Below, in pieces: positions 32,300 to 42,708 of a stretch of 64,000 nt of DNA; the first letter of the stretch is position 1; every line of letters begins with the position of its first letter. The translations under genes were made by a program, and so were the position numbers. This DNA is from BRHc4a sp049323915 (GTDB taxonomy: Bacteria; Bacillota; Desulfotomaculia; Desulfotomaculales; Desulfocucumaceae). The notes beneath the pieces were generated by a model. That model worked only from the letters and a program-made list of their open reading frames with translations. It ran no database searches and was not told the origin of the DNA. The DNA is taken from assembly GCA_049323915.1 (NCBI GenBank), contig JBMOPC010000090.1:1-64000 (forward strand). Reading direction: 5' to 3'.

Positions 32300-32441
32300 A
32301 GCTTTTACAAGCTGTAGACAGCTGGCGTCCACCGGACATAATGGCGTAAGCCCCCAGCCGAGGCCTGGATTACCAACCGCCATGGATTTTGATTTTAAGG
32401 CGGGTCCTTGGGCTTTTCTACAGGATCCGTCTTTTGATTTT
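32300..32441 (+). ncRNA. L10 leader (rplJL autoregulatory mRNA structure) with attenuator
   Basis: The segment TGTAGACAGCTGGCG and, after a variable arm, GCGTAAGCCCCCAGCCGAGG match the conserved core of Firmicutes L10 leader RNAs, which bind the L10(L12)4 complex. It is followed by a perfect 8-bp stem CGGGTCCT (32401-32408) with AGGATCCG (32422-32429) and TCTTTTGATTTT, an intrinsic terminator suited to attenuation. The identification is from memory of the motif; a covariance search would settle it. Confidence 0.7.
32401..32441 (+). terminator. Attenuator terminator of the rplJL leader
   Basis: An 8-bp stem with one G-T pair and a 13-base loop is followed by a T-rich stretch. It sits directly before the inserted repeat element. 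Confidence 0.7.
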
Positions 32442-32445
32442 AGAC

Positions 32446-32572
32446 TTAGGAAATTATGCTCCAGAGGGATGCTGTGGATAATTTCCTAAGCACGGGGTTC
32501 CAAGGGGGCGTCCCCCTTGCTTTAGTGGGGGTAGGACGTCTATACCGTCCGAAGGGGCGGAGCCCCTTTATT
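32446..32572 (+). repeat. Interspersed hairpin-rich element, copy 3 (in rplJ leader)
   Basis: Four self-complementary parts lie in order: TAGGAAATTATGCTCC ... GGATAATTTCCTA, AAGGGGGCGTCCCCCTT, GGACGTCTATACCGTCC, and AAGGGGCGGAGCCCCTT. The copy begins 5 bp after the attenuator T-run and ends about 5 bp before the AAAGGAGG ribosome binding site of rplJ. Confidence 0.85.
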
Positions 32573-32593
32573 TTCGAAAGGAGGTGCTGTTGT

Positions 32594-33124
32594 TTGCCAA
32601 CCAAGCAGGATAAAGAACTGGTACTGGACGATCTCAGGGATAAGTTTAAGAATTCAAAGGTTGCCGTAATGGCCAATTACCGCGGTCAAAGTGTGGCTTC
32701 CATGACAAAACTGCGGAAGCGGCTGCGGGAAAAGGGCTGCGAGTTGAAAGTGGCCAAGAATACCCTTACATTGAAAGTTACCCGGGAACTGGGCATGGAG
32801 GGAATGGAGTCGATTCTGCAAGGCCCCACCGTTATTGCATTTAGCCGCGAGGATCTTGTAGCCCCGGCAAAGGTGCTTGCAGACTTTGTAAAGGAAGCAA
32901 AGACTTTTGAGATTAAGGGCGGAATACTGGAAGGACGCGCAATAGGCGTAAAAGAGGTTCGTGACCTTGCAGACCTGCCGCCCCGCGAAGTTTTGTTGGC
33001 CAAGGTCCTGGGCGGTATGCAGGCCCCGATGTATGGTTTTGCGTCGGTGCTGCAGGGTACTTTGAGAAGCTTCGTGTATGCGCTTGAAGCCATACGCAAG
33101 CAAAAGGCCGGGGAAACGGCCTAG
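32594..33124 (+). CDS. rplJ: 50S ribosomal protein L10
   Basis: The 176-residue stalk base protein starts MPTKQDKELVLDDLRDKF, then VAVMANYRGQSVASMTKLRKRLREKG, VAKNTLTLKV and a C-terminal helix (SVLQGTLRSFVYALEAIRKQKA) that binds L7/L12 dimers. TTG 32594 has AAAGGAGGTG seven bases upstream. The frame is open back to 32456, but that extension lies inside the repeat element and is not coding. The unusually repeat-containing leader is described separately. Confidence 0.95.
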   Translation: MPTKQDKELVLDDLRDKFKNSKVAVMANYRGQSVASMTKLRKRLREKGCELKVAKNTLTLKVTRELGMEGMESILQGPTVIAFSREDLVAPAKVLADFVKEAKTFEIKGGILEGRAIGVKEVRDLADLPPREVLLAKVLGGMQAPMYGFASVLQGTLRSFVYALEAIRKQKAGETA

Positions 33125-33125
33125 G

Positions 33126-33181
33126 CCGTCAGGTGGCAAGTAGCAGTCAGCTACAAGCGACTAGCAGTTAGCAGCTAAAGC
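33126..33181 (+). repeat. Degenerate CTAG word repeat, rplJ-rplL gap
   Basis: CAAGTAGCAGTCAGCTACAA continues with GCGACTAGCAGTTAGCAGCT: the same kind of words as at 31441-31503. Confidence 0.5.
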
Positions 33182-33226
33182 AGAAACCAATAACCAATTT
33201 TTAAAATAACAGGAGGTTTTTTAAAG

Positions 33227-33604
33227 ATGTCCAAGGTTGCAGAAATTCTGGAAGCGGTAAAAGGTTTGACCGTTCTTGAGCTGGCAGAACTGGTAAAGGC
33301 TTTTGAAGAGGAGTTTGGTGTAAGCGCGGCAGCTCCCATGGCCGTGGCCGCTGCCCCCGCCGCCGCAGCAGCTCCGGTTGAAGAAGAAGAGCAGACTGAA
33401 TTTGACGTAATACTGGCAGCTGCCGGTGACAAGAAGATCAATGTCATCAAGGTGGTGCGCGAGCTAACCGGCCTCGGCCTGAAGGAAGCCAAGGACCTGG
33501 TGGACAACGCCCCGAAGCCCGTTAAGGAGAAGGTCAGCAAGGAAGAGGCCAACTCTGTAAAGGCCAAGCTCGAAGAGCAGGGCGCAAAGGTGGAAGTAAA
33601 ATAG
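33227..33604 (+). CDS. rplL: 50S ribosomal protein L7/L12
   Basis: The 125-residue acidic stalk protein has the N-terminal dimerisation helices (VAEILEAVKGLTVLELAELVKAFEEEFGV), an Ala/Pro-rich hinge, and the C-terminal factor-binding domain (EFDVILAAAGDKKINVIKVVRELTGLGLKEAKDLVD). It recruits translation GTPases such as EF-Tu and EF-G, also encoded in this window. An 11-bp perfect hairpin follows the stop. Confidence 0.97.
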   Translation: MSKVAEILEAVKGLTVLELAELVKAFEEEFGVSAAAPMAVAAAPAAAAAPVEEEEQTEFDVILAAAGDKKINVIKVVRELTGLGLKEAKDLVDNAPKPVKEKVSKEEANSVKAKLEEQGAKVEVK

Positions 33605-33632
33605 CACTGCCTTTGGTAATTTTGGATTTAGT

Positions 33633-33667
33633 GGAAGGGATTGGCGTTTGTCAATCCCTTCCTTTAA
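33633..33667 (+). terminator. Terminator after rplL
   Basis: GGAAGGGATTG (33633-33643) pairs perfectly with CAATCCCTTCC (33652-33662), followed by TTT. Part of the transcript may read through to rpoB, but a strong separate promoter also lies downstream. Confidence 0.75.
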
Positions 33668-33670
33668 AGA

Positions 33671-33797
33671 TATAGGAAATTATGCTCAAGAGGAATTCTG
33701 TGGATAATTTTCTGCACGGGGGTTCCAAGGGGGAGCGCCCCCATGCTTCAGTGGGGGTGGGACGTCTATACCGTCCGAAGCTGCGCAGCTCCTTTTT
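33671..33797 (+). repeat. Interspersed hairpin-rich element, copy 4 (rplL-rpoB gap)
   Basis: This is a full-length copy: TATAGGAAATTATGCTC, GTGGATAATTTTC, GCACGGGGGTTCCAAGGGGG, AGTGGGGGTGGGACGTCTA with TACCGTCC, and a degraded last hairpin GAAGCTGCGCAGCTCC. It lies between the rplL terminator and the rpoB promoter. Confidence 0.85.
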
Positions 33798-33808
33798 CAA
33801 TGAAATTC

Positions 33809-33837
33809 TTGACAAAAGAAAAACTATATGCTAAGAT
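33809..33837 (+). promoter_or_regulatory. Promoter of rpoBC
   Basis: TTGACA (33809-33814), 17 bp, TAAGAT (33832-33837). The leader from here to rpoB is about 190 nt, with no recognised RNA motif. Confidence 0.75.
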
Positions 33838-34029
33838 TATTAAATCGTTTGCAAAAATAAATTCTTCCAAATAAAGGATTGACCGTGGTAACATTGTGTA
33901 TCCGGTGGTTTTATTCGGGGAATAATATTCTAGATATGGTTTTAGTTTTTTGAATTGAAGCGAGGTTTTTGGTTATCGAGGACCTTGCTTTTCGTTGTTT
34001 GCATTATGAAGTTTTAATCTGTTGGGGGT

Positions 34030-37000
34030 GTGGCTCATTACATGTATTCTGAAATGATGGGAATGAGGAAACGGAAGAATTTCGGCAAGTTGAGGGAAGT
34101 CCTGGAACTGCCAAACCTCATAGAGGTTCAGAGAAATTCGTACAACTGGTTTTTACGGGAGGGCCTTAAAGAGGTTTTTAACGACATTTCTCCCATTCAG
34201 GATTTTACCGGCAACCTCGTTCTGGAATTTCTTGACTATACCCTGGGTGAACCCAAGTATACAGTCGAGGAATGCAAAGAGAGAGATGTTACATTTGCCG
34301 CTCCCCTGCGGGTTAAGGTGCGTCTCATAAACAAGGAGACCGGCGAGGTCAAGGAGCAGGAAGTCTTCATGGGAGATTTTCCCCTGATGACGGAAAAGGG
34401 AACCTTTATTATAAACGGGGCCGAAAGGGTAATTGTCAGCCAGCTGGTACGGTCACCCGGGGTTTATTTCGGGGATTTGGTGGATCCCAGCGGCAAACGG
34501 CTTTTTACCGCCACCATTATTCCCAACAGGGGAGCATGGCTGGAGTTTGAGACCGATGTAAATGACCATATATTCGTCCGCATCGACCGGACCAGAAAGA
34601 TTCCGGCCACGGTGCTGGTCAGGGCTCTGGGGTACGGCACCAAGGCAAAAATAGCTGAGTTGTTTGCGGATAATCAGCATATTCTGGAAACGCTCACAAG
34701 GGACAATTCCGATTCCGAAGAAGAGGCGCTGGTTGAGATATATAAGAGGCTGCGTCCCGGCGAGCCGCCCACGGTGGAGAGCGCAAGGTCTCTACTGGAC
34801 GCGCTGTTCTTTGACCCCAAAAGGTATGACCTGGCCAATGTGGGCCGGTACAAGATACAGAAAAAGCTGAAGCACGGTATTCTTTACCGTTATAAAGAAG
34901 ACGGGAGACCCGGAGAAGAGTTCGACCAGCACCTGAAAACAATGGTTCCTGTGGACCGGGAGTTCATCAGGGAACTGGTGCCGCAAGATATAATCGAAAC
35001 TGTTAAATACCTCCTGAAGCTGATCGAAGGGCAGGGGACGGTTGATGATATAGACCATCTGGGCAACAGGCGGCTTCGTTCAGTGGGCGAGTTGCTGCAG
35101 AACCAGTTCAGGATCGGTCTTTCCAGGATGGAGAGGGTGGTCAGGGAGAGGATGACCATCCAGGATGTTGACGTTATAACACCCCAGGTGCTTATCAACA
35201 TCAGGCCGGTGGTAGCCGCCATCAAGGAGTTTTTCGGGTCCAGCCAGCTTTCTCAGTTTATGGACCAGACCAACCCACTGGCGGAACTGACCCATAAGAG
35301 AAGACTTTCAGCCCTGGGACCGGGGGGCTTGAGCCGTGAGAGGGCGGGATTCGAGGTCAGGGATGTGCACCACTCCCACTACGGCCGGATGTGTCCCATT
35401 GAGACCCCTGAAGGTCCCAACATCGGACTTATAGGGTCGCTTAGTACCTACGCCAGGATAAATGAATTCGGATTTATTGAAACTCCGTACAGAAAGGCTG
35501 ATAAGGAAAGCAGGAGGGTGACGGAGGAGATACTGTACCTGACGGCTGATGAGGAAGAAGGGCATATAATCGCCCAGGCCAACGCCCCGCTGGATGAGGA
35601 CGGCTACTTCCTGGAAAACAGGGTTAATGCCCGGCACGGCCGCGACATACTTGTGGTATCAACCGACCGAGTGGAATTTATGGATGTGTCCCCCAAGCAG
35701 GTGTTCAGCGTGGCTACCTCGCTTATCCCCTTCCTGGAGCACGACGACGCAAACCGTGCCCTGATGGGAGCAAACATGCAGCGCCAGGCCGTTCCCCTTC
35801 TCAAGGCACACGCCCCGCTGGTGGGAACCGGCATTGAGTACAAGGCGGCCAAGGACTCCGGGGTGGTTGTGATCTCCAGGACCGACGGGGTGGTGGAGAG
35901 GGTAACCGCCAATGAAATAACCATAAGATCTGATGACGGAAGGGTTAATATATATAAACTTCATAAATTCAAACGGTCCAACCAGGGAACCTGCATAAAT
36001 CAGAAACCCATTGTGTCAAAAGGTGATAGAATCACCAGTGACCAGGTTATAGGCGATGGACCTTCAACCGATATGGGAGAGCTGGCCCTCGGCCGGAACG
36101 TGCTGGTGGCCTTCATGCCGTGGGAGGGCTACAATTACGAAGACGCCATACTGGTAAGCGAGAAGGCTGTTAAAGAAGATTTTTTCACTTCCATTCATAT
36201 AGAGGAATATGAGTGTGACGCCAGGGACACCAAGCTGGGCCCCGAGGAGATAACCAGGGATATACCCAACGTGGGCGAAGAGATTTTAAAAGACCTGGAC
36301 GACAGGGGCATCATCAGGGTGGGAGCCGAGGTCAGACCCGGTGATATACTGGTGGGCAAGGTCACTCCCAAGGGGGAGACCGAGCTGACCGCGGAGGAGC
36401 GTCTCTTAAGGGCCATTTTCGGTGAGAAAGCCCGGGAGGTCCGGGACACTTCCCTCAGGGTTCCTCACGGTGAGTCCGGAAAAGTGGTGGATGTAAAGGT
36501 TTTTTCCCGTGAAAACAGCGATGAGCTTCCCCCGGGGGTAAATCAGCTGGTCAGAGTTTACATCGCCCAGAAGAGGAAGATTTCCGAGGGTGACAAAATG
36601 GCGGGCCGCCATGGAAATAAGGGCGTTATTGCCCGGATACTGCCCGAGGAGGATATGCCCTTTCTTCCCGACGGCACACCCATCGAGATAGTTCTTAACC
36701 CGCTGGGGGTTCCTTCAAGGATGAACCTGGGTCAGGTACTTGAGTCCCACCTGGGGTGGGCGGCTAAGGCGCTGGGGTACCATGTGGCCACTCCGGTTTT
36801 CAACGGTGCGCTGGAGGAGGATATTTTAAACTCCCTTAAGGAGGCGGGGCTTCCCGAAAACGGGAAGATAACGCTGTATGACGGGCGGACCGGAGAGCCC
36901 TTCGACAACCCGGTTACGGTGGGATATGTATACATGCTTAAGCTGGCTCACCTGGTGGATGATAAGATACACGCCAGGTCCACCGGACCATATTCACTGG

Positions 37001-37470
37001 TGACACAACAGCCTCTGGGCGGTAAGGCCCAGTTCGGCGGACAGCGTTTCGGCGAGATGGAGGTATGGGCGCTGGAAGCCTATGGAGCGGCCTATACCCT
37101 TCAGGAAATACTTACGGTCAAGTCCGACGACGTGGTGGGCAGGGTGAAAACGTACGAAGCAATCGTCAAGGGGGAAAATGTTCCCGAGCCGGGTGTGCCG
37201 GAATCTTTCAAGGTACTTATCAAGGAATTGCAAAGCCTTGGCCTTGATGTAAAGGTGCTGTCCGAAGATGACCGGGAAATTGAAATAAAGGAAATCGAAG
37301 AGGATATCGGTGAAGCTGCCAAGGACCTTGGTCTGGATCTGGCCGAAGGCGATTTCTTCCCCGAAGCCGATGACTATGACAGCGAAAGCGAAGAACCGGA
37401 GGAAGAGGAAGACTTCAATGACGAGTTCCTGGAAGAAGACTTTTCTGTTGATGAAGACGAAACGGTATAA
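34030..37470 (+). CDS. rpoB: DNA-directed RNA polymerase subunit beta
   Basis: The 1146-residue catalytic core subunit has the expected series of motifs: VLELPNLIEVQRNSYNWFL near the N terminus; the rifampicin region SSQLSQFMDQTNPLAELTHK, continuing RRLSALGPGGL, with wild-type-like residues at the usual resistance positions; MCPIETPEGPNIGLI; MPWEGYNYEDAILVSE; KMAGRHGNKGVIA; and PLGGKAQFGGQRFGEMEVWALEAYGA. The C terminus carries an acidic tail of about 45 residues rich in E and D, an extension seen in some Firmicutes. The start is GTG 34030 or ATG 34042; the TGGGGGT element fits neither perfectly. Confidence 0.97.
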   Translation: MAHYMYSEMMGMRKRKNFGKLREVLELPNLIEVQRNSYNWFLREGLKEVFNDISPIQDFTGNLVLEFLDYTLGEPKYTVEECKERDVTFAAPLRVKVRLINKETGEVKEQEVFMGDFPLMTEKGTFIINGAERVIVSQLVRSPGVYFGDLVDPSGKRLFTATIIPNRGAWLEFETDVNDHIFVRIDRTRKIPATVLVRALGYGTKAKIAELFADNQHILETLTRDNSDSEEEALVEIYKRLRPGEPPTVESARSLLDALFFDPKRYDLANVGRYKIQKKLKHGILYRYKEDGRPGEEFDQHLKTMVPVDREFIRELVPQDIIETVKYLLKLIEGQGTVDDIDHLGNRRLRSVGELLQNQFRIGLSRMERVVRERMTIQDVDVITPQVLINIRPVVAAIKEFFGSSQLSQFMDQTNPLAELTHKRRLSALGPGGLSRERAGFEVRDVHHSHYGRMCPIETPEGPNIGLIGSLSTYARINEFGFIETPYRKADKESRRVTEEILYLTADEEEGHIIAQANAPLDEDGYFLENRVNARHGRDILVVSTDRVEFMDVSPKQVFSVATSLIPFLEHDDANRALMGANMQRQAVPLLKAHAPLVGTGIEYKAAKDSGVVVISRTDGVVERVTANEITIRSDDGRVNIYKLHKFKRSNQGTCINQKPIVSKGDRITSDQVIGDGPSTDMGELALGRNVLVAFMPWEGYNYEDAILVSEKAVKEDFFTSIHIEEYECDARDTKLGPEEITRDIPNVGEEILKDLDDRGIIRVGAEVRPGDILVGKVTPKGETELTAEERLLRAIFGEKAREVRDTSLRVPHGESGKVVDVKVFSRENSDELPPGVNQLVRVYIAQKRKISEGDKMAGRHGNKGVIARILPEEDMPFLPDGTPIEIVLNPLGVPSRMNLGQVLESHLGWAAKALGYHVATPVFNGALEEDILNSLKEAGLPENGKITLYDGRTGEPFDNPVTVGYVYMLKLAHLVDDKIHARSTGPYSLVTQQPLGGKAQFGGQRFGEMEVWALEAYGAAYTLQEILTVKSDDVVGRVKTYEAIVKGENVPEPGVPESFKVLIKELQSLGLDVKVLSEDDREIEIKEIEEDIGEAAKDLGLDLAEGDFFPEADDYDSESEEPEEEEDFNDEFLEEDFSVDEDETV

Positions 37471-37530
37471 GCCAGGAAGCGAGAATTATGGGTCAGGGCA
37501 GTCCCAGAATTTTGAAGGGAGCGTGGTTCC

Positions 37531-41055
<3,525 letters not shown>

Positions 41056-41081
41056 AACGAGTCCCGGAAAAACAATTATTG

Positions 41082-41110
41082 TTGACAATGGTAACTGTAG
41101 GTGGTAAGAT
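41082..41110 (+). promoter_or_regulatory. Promoter of the L7Ae-like gene (and possibly the str operon)
   Basis: TTGACA (41082-41087), 17 bp, TAAGAT (41105-41110): the same hexamers and spacing as the rpoB promoter. Confidence 0.75.
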
Positions 41111-41144
41111 ATAAAAGTGTCTGGATTTGGGAGGTGTGGCCTCC

Positions 41145-41396
41145 ATGTCCCTGGAACGCCTGTCCAAGGCCCGAAAGAAGACTGTCGGGTCAAAACAGAC
41201 GTTGAAGGCGATTAACCATAATCAGGCCAAGGTAGTTTATGTGGCCAAAAATGCCGAAAAACATGTGGCGGATCCAATAATTCAGGCATGTTTGGCCAGG
41301 ATGACGCCTCTGATTATGGTGGAAAGCATGCAGGTGCTGGGAAAGGCCTGCGGAATAGAAGTGGGCTGCGCCTCAACCGCTATTTTGGAAGATTAA
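41145..41396 (+). CDS. rplGB: L7Ae/YbxF-family RNA-binding protein
   Basis: The 83-residue protein of the L7Ae/L30e/YbxF family (SLERLSKARKKTVGSKQTLKAI, VYVAKNAEKHVADPI, LGKACGIEVGCASTAIL) binds kink-turn RNA; Bacillus homologues lie at this exact site between rpoC and rpsL. ATG 41145 is eight to ten bases after GGAGGTG; the in-frame TTG 41127 would include that site. It has its own promoter and is separated from rpsL by a tandem-repeat region. Confidence 0.88.
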   Translation: MSLERLSKARKKTVGSKQTLKAINHNQAKVVYVAKNAEKHVADPIIQACLARMTPLIMVESMQVLGKACGIEVGCASTAILED

Positions 41397-41464
41397 AAAA
41401 TACCGCTCGGGGCTTTTAAAAAGCTTCCGGGCGGGATTTGGTTTAACAAGGTTTGGCATTGGCA

Positions 41465-41739
41465 AAAGCCGGGCGAAGTTTATCACGACCCCAGTAGGGC
41501 TGTCAGAAACGAGCACCGGCGCGAAAGGACTGGCGGCACGAAGCGGAGCGTATATAGAAATACGTGAGCATTCGGGACGGCAGTACTGACAAAGCCGGGC
41601 GAAGTTTATCACGACCCCAGTAGGGCTGTCAGAAACGAGCACCGGCGCGAAAGGACTGGTGGCACGAAGCGGAGCGTATATAGAAATACGTGAGCATTCG
41701 GGACGGCAGTACTGACAAAGCCGGGCGAAGTTTATCACA
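41465..41739 (+). repeat. 126-bp tandem repeat, about 2.2 copies, before rpsL
   Basis: The unit begins AAAGCCGGGCGAAGTTTATC and recurs at 41465, 41591 and 41717 (period exactly 126). The first two units differ visibly at one base (GGCGGCAC versus GGTGGCAC); the third breaks off after about 22 bases. The period is a multiple of three, so reverse-strand translation gives a 42-residue protein repeat, but no start, ribosome binding site or family supports a real protein. Confidence 0.9.
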
Positions 41740-41767
41740 GCCCGTATGAGGAAGGAGGTGTGTGTTG

Positions 41768-42142
41768 GTGCCTACCATCAACCAGTTGATCCGGAAGGGC
41801 AGAGAGGAGTTGGCCAAAAAATCCTCGGCTCCTGCATTGAAAGAATGCCCGCAAAAAAGAGGGGTGTGCACAAGGGTTTATACCACCACGCCAAAGAAAC
41901 CCAATTCGGCCCTTAGGAAAGTGGCCCGAATAAGACTGACCAACGGCATTGAGGTTACTTCTTACATTCCCGGAATAGGGCATAACCTGCAAGAGCACTC
42001 GGTTGTTCTGGTGCGTGGCGGCAGGGTGAAGGATCTGCCTGGAGTAAGATATCACGTGGTAAGGGGAGCCCTCGATTCGGCAGGGGTGCAGAATAGGAAC
42101 CGCAGTCGTTCCAAGTACGGTACAAAGCGTCCCAAGAAGTAA
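41768..42142 (+). CDS. rpsL: 30S ribosomal protein S12
   Basis: The 124-residue decoding-centre protein MPTINQLIRKGREELAKK... carries the conserved TTTPKKPNSALRKVARIRL and PGVRYHVVRGALD loops, with lysines at the positions where streptomycin resistance mutations arise, so it looks streptomycin-sensitive. GTG 41768 is seven bases after AAGGAGGTG; two earlier in-frame starts are rejected because the family begins MPTI. It is the first gene of the str cluster. Confidence 0.97.
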   Translation: MPTINQLIRKGREELAKKSSAPALKECPQKRGVCTRVYTTTPKKPNSALRKVARIRLTNGIEVTSYIPGIGHNLQEHSVVLVRGGRVKDLPGVRYHVVRGALDSAGVQNRNRSRSKYGTKRPKK

Positions 42143-42224
42143 GTATTAAGCGTGTGTATATCAAGGGCTTACTGGTTAATATACAGTTCAGGGCCCGTAT
42201 TCCTTAGGTAAAGGGGGGAAAATT

Positions 42225-42695
42225 GTGCCCAGAAGAGGAAATGTCAAAAGGACAGAAATAGTTCCTGATCCGGTATACAATAATAAGGTTGTGACAAAAC
42301 TTATTAATCAGATGATGCTGGATGGCAAAAAGGGGACTGCTGAAAGAATAGTCTACGGAGCCTTCGATATCGTCAAGGAAAAGAGCGGCAAGAACCCATT
42401 GGAGGTTTTTGACCAGGCCATGAAAAATGTGATGCCTGTGCTTGAGGTCAAGGCCCGCAGGGTGGGTGGCGCCAACTATCAGGTTCCGGTGGAGGTAAGG
42501 CACGAGCGCAGGCAGACGCTGGGTATCCGCTGGCTGACAAATTACGCCAGGGCCAGGGGCGGTAAGTCCATGGAGGAAAAACTGGCGGGTGAGATTTTGG
42601 ACGCTTCCAACAGCACTGGAGCTACCTTTAAGAAAAAGGAAGACACGCACAAAATGGCGGAAGCCAACAAGGCATTTGCACATTACAGGTGGTAA
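42225..42695 (+). CDS. rpsG: 30S ribosomal protein S7
   Basis: The 156-residue head-domain protein, PRRGNVKRTEIVPDPVYNN..., includes KLINQMMLDGKKGTAERIVYGAF, the ENVMPVLEVKARRVGGANYQVP-type segment (here KNVMPVLEVK) and ANKAFAHYRW at the C terminus. S7 organises the 3' domain of 16S rRNA and represses the str operon in some bacteria. GTG start with AAAGGGGGG upstream. Confidence 0.97.
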   Translation: MPRRGNVKRTEIVPDPVYNNKVVTKLINQMMLDGKKGTAERIVYGAFDIVKEKSGKNPLEVFDQAMKNVMPVLEVKARRVGGANYQVPVEVRHERRQTLGIRWLTNYARARGGKSMEEKLAGEILDASNSTGATFKKKEDTHKMAEANKAFAHYRW

Positions 42696-42708
42696 GGAGG
42701 GAGTCTTG

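Noticed and set aside
32456..32593. N-terminal extension of L10
   Set aside because: The frame is open, but the sequence is the interspersed repeat; the correct L10 N terminus and ribosome binding site are at 32594.
41373..41738. Minus-strand 121-residue frame with 42-residue protein repeats
   Set aside because: It is created by the 126-bp DNA tandem repeat; there is no ribosome binding site or supporting family.
41465..41739. Possible CRISPR array
   Set aside because: The units are 126 bp, directly adjoining, without unique spacers.
42589..42708. N-terminal extension of EF-G over rpsG
   Set aside because: The frame overlaps rpsG coding sequence, and EF-G has a normal start with GGAGGGAG at 42709.
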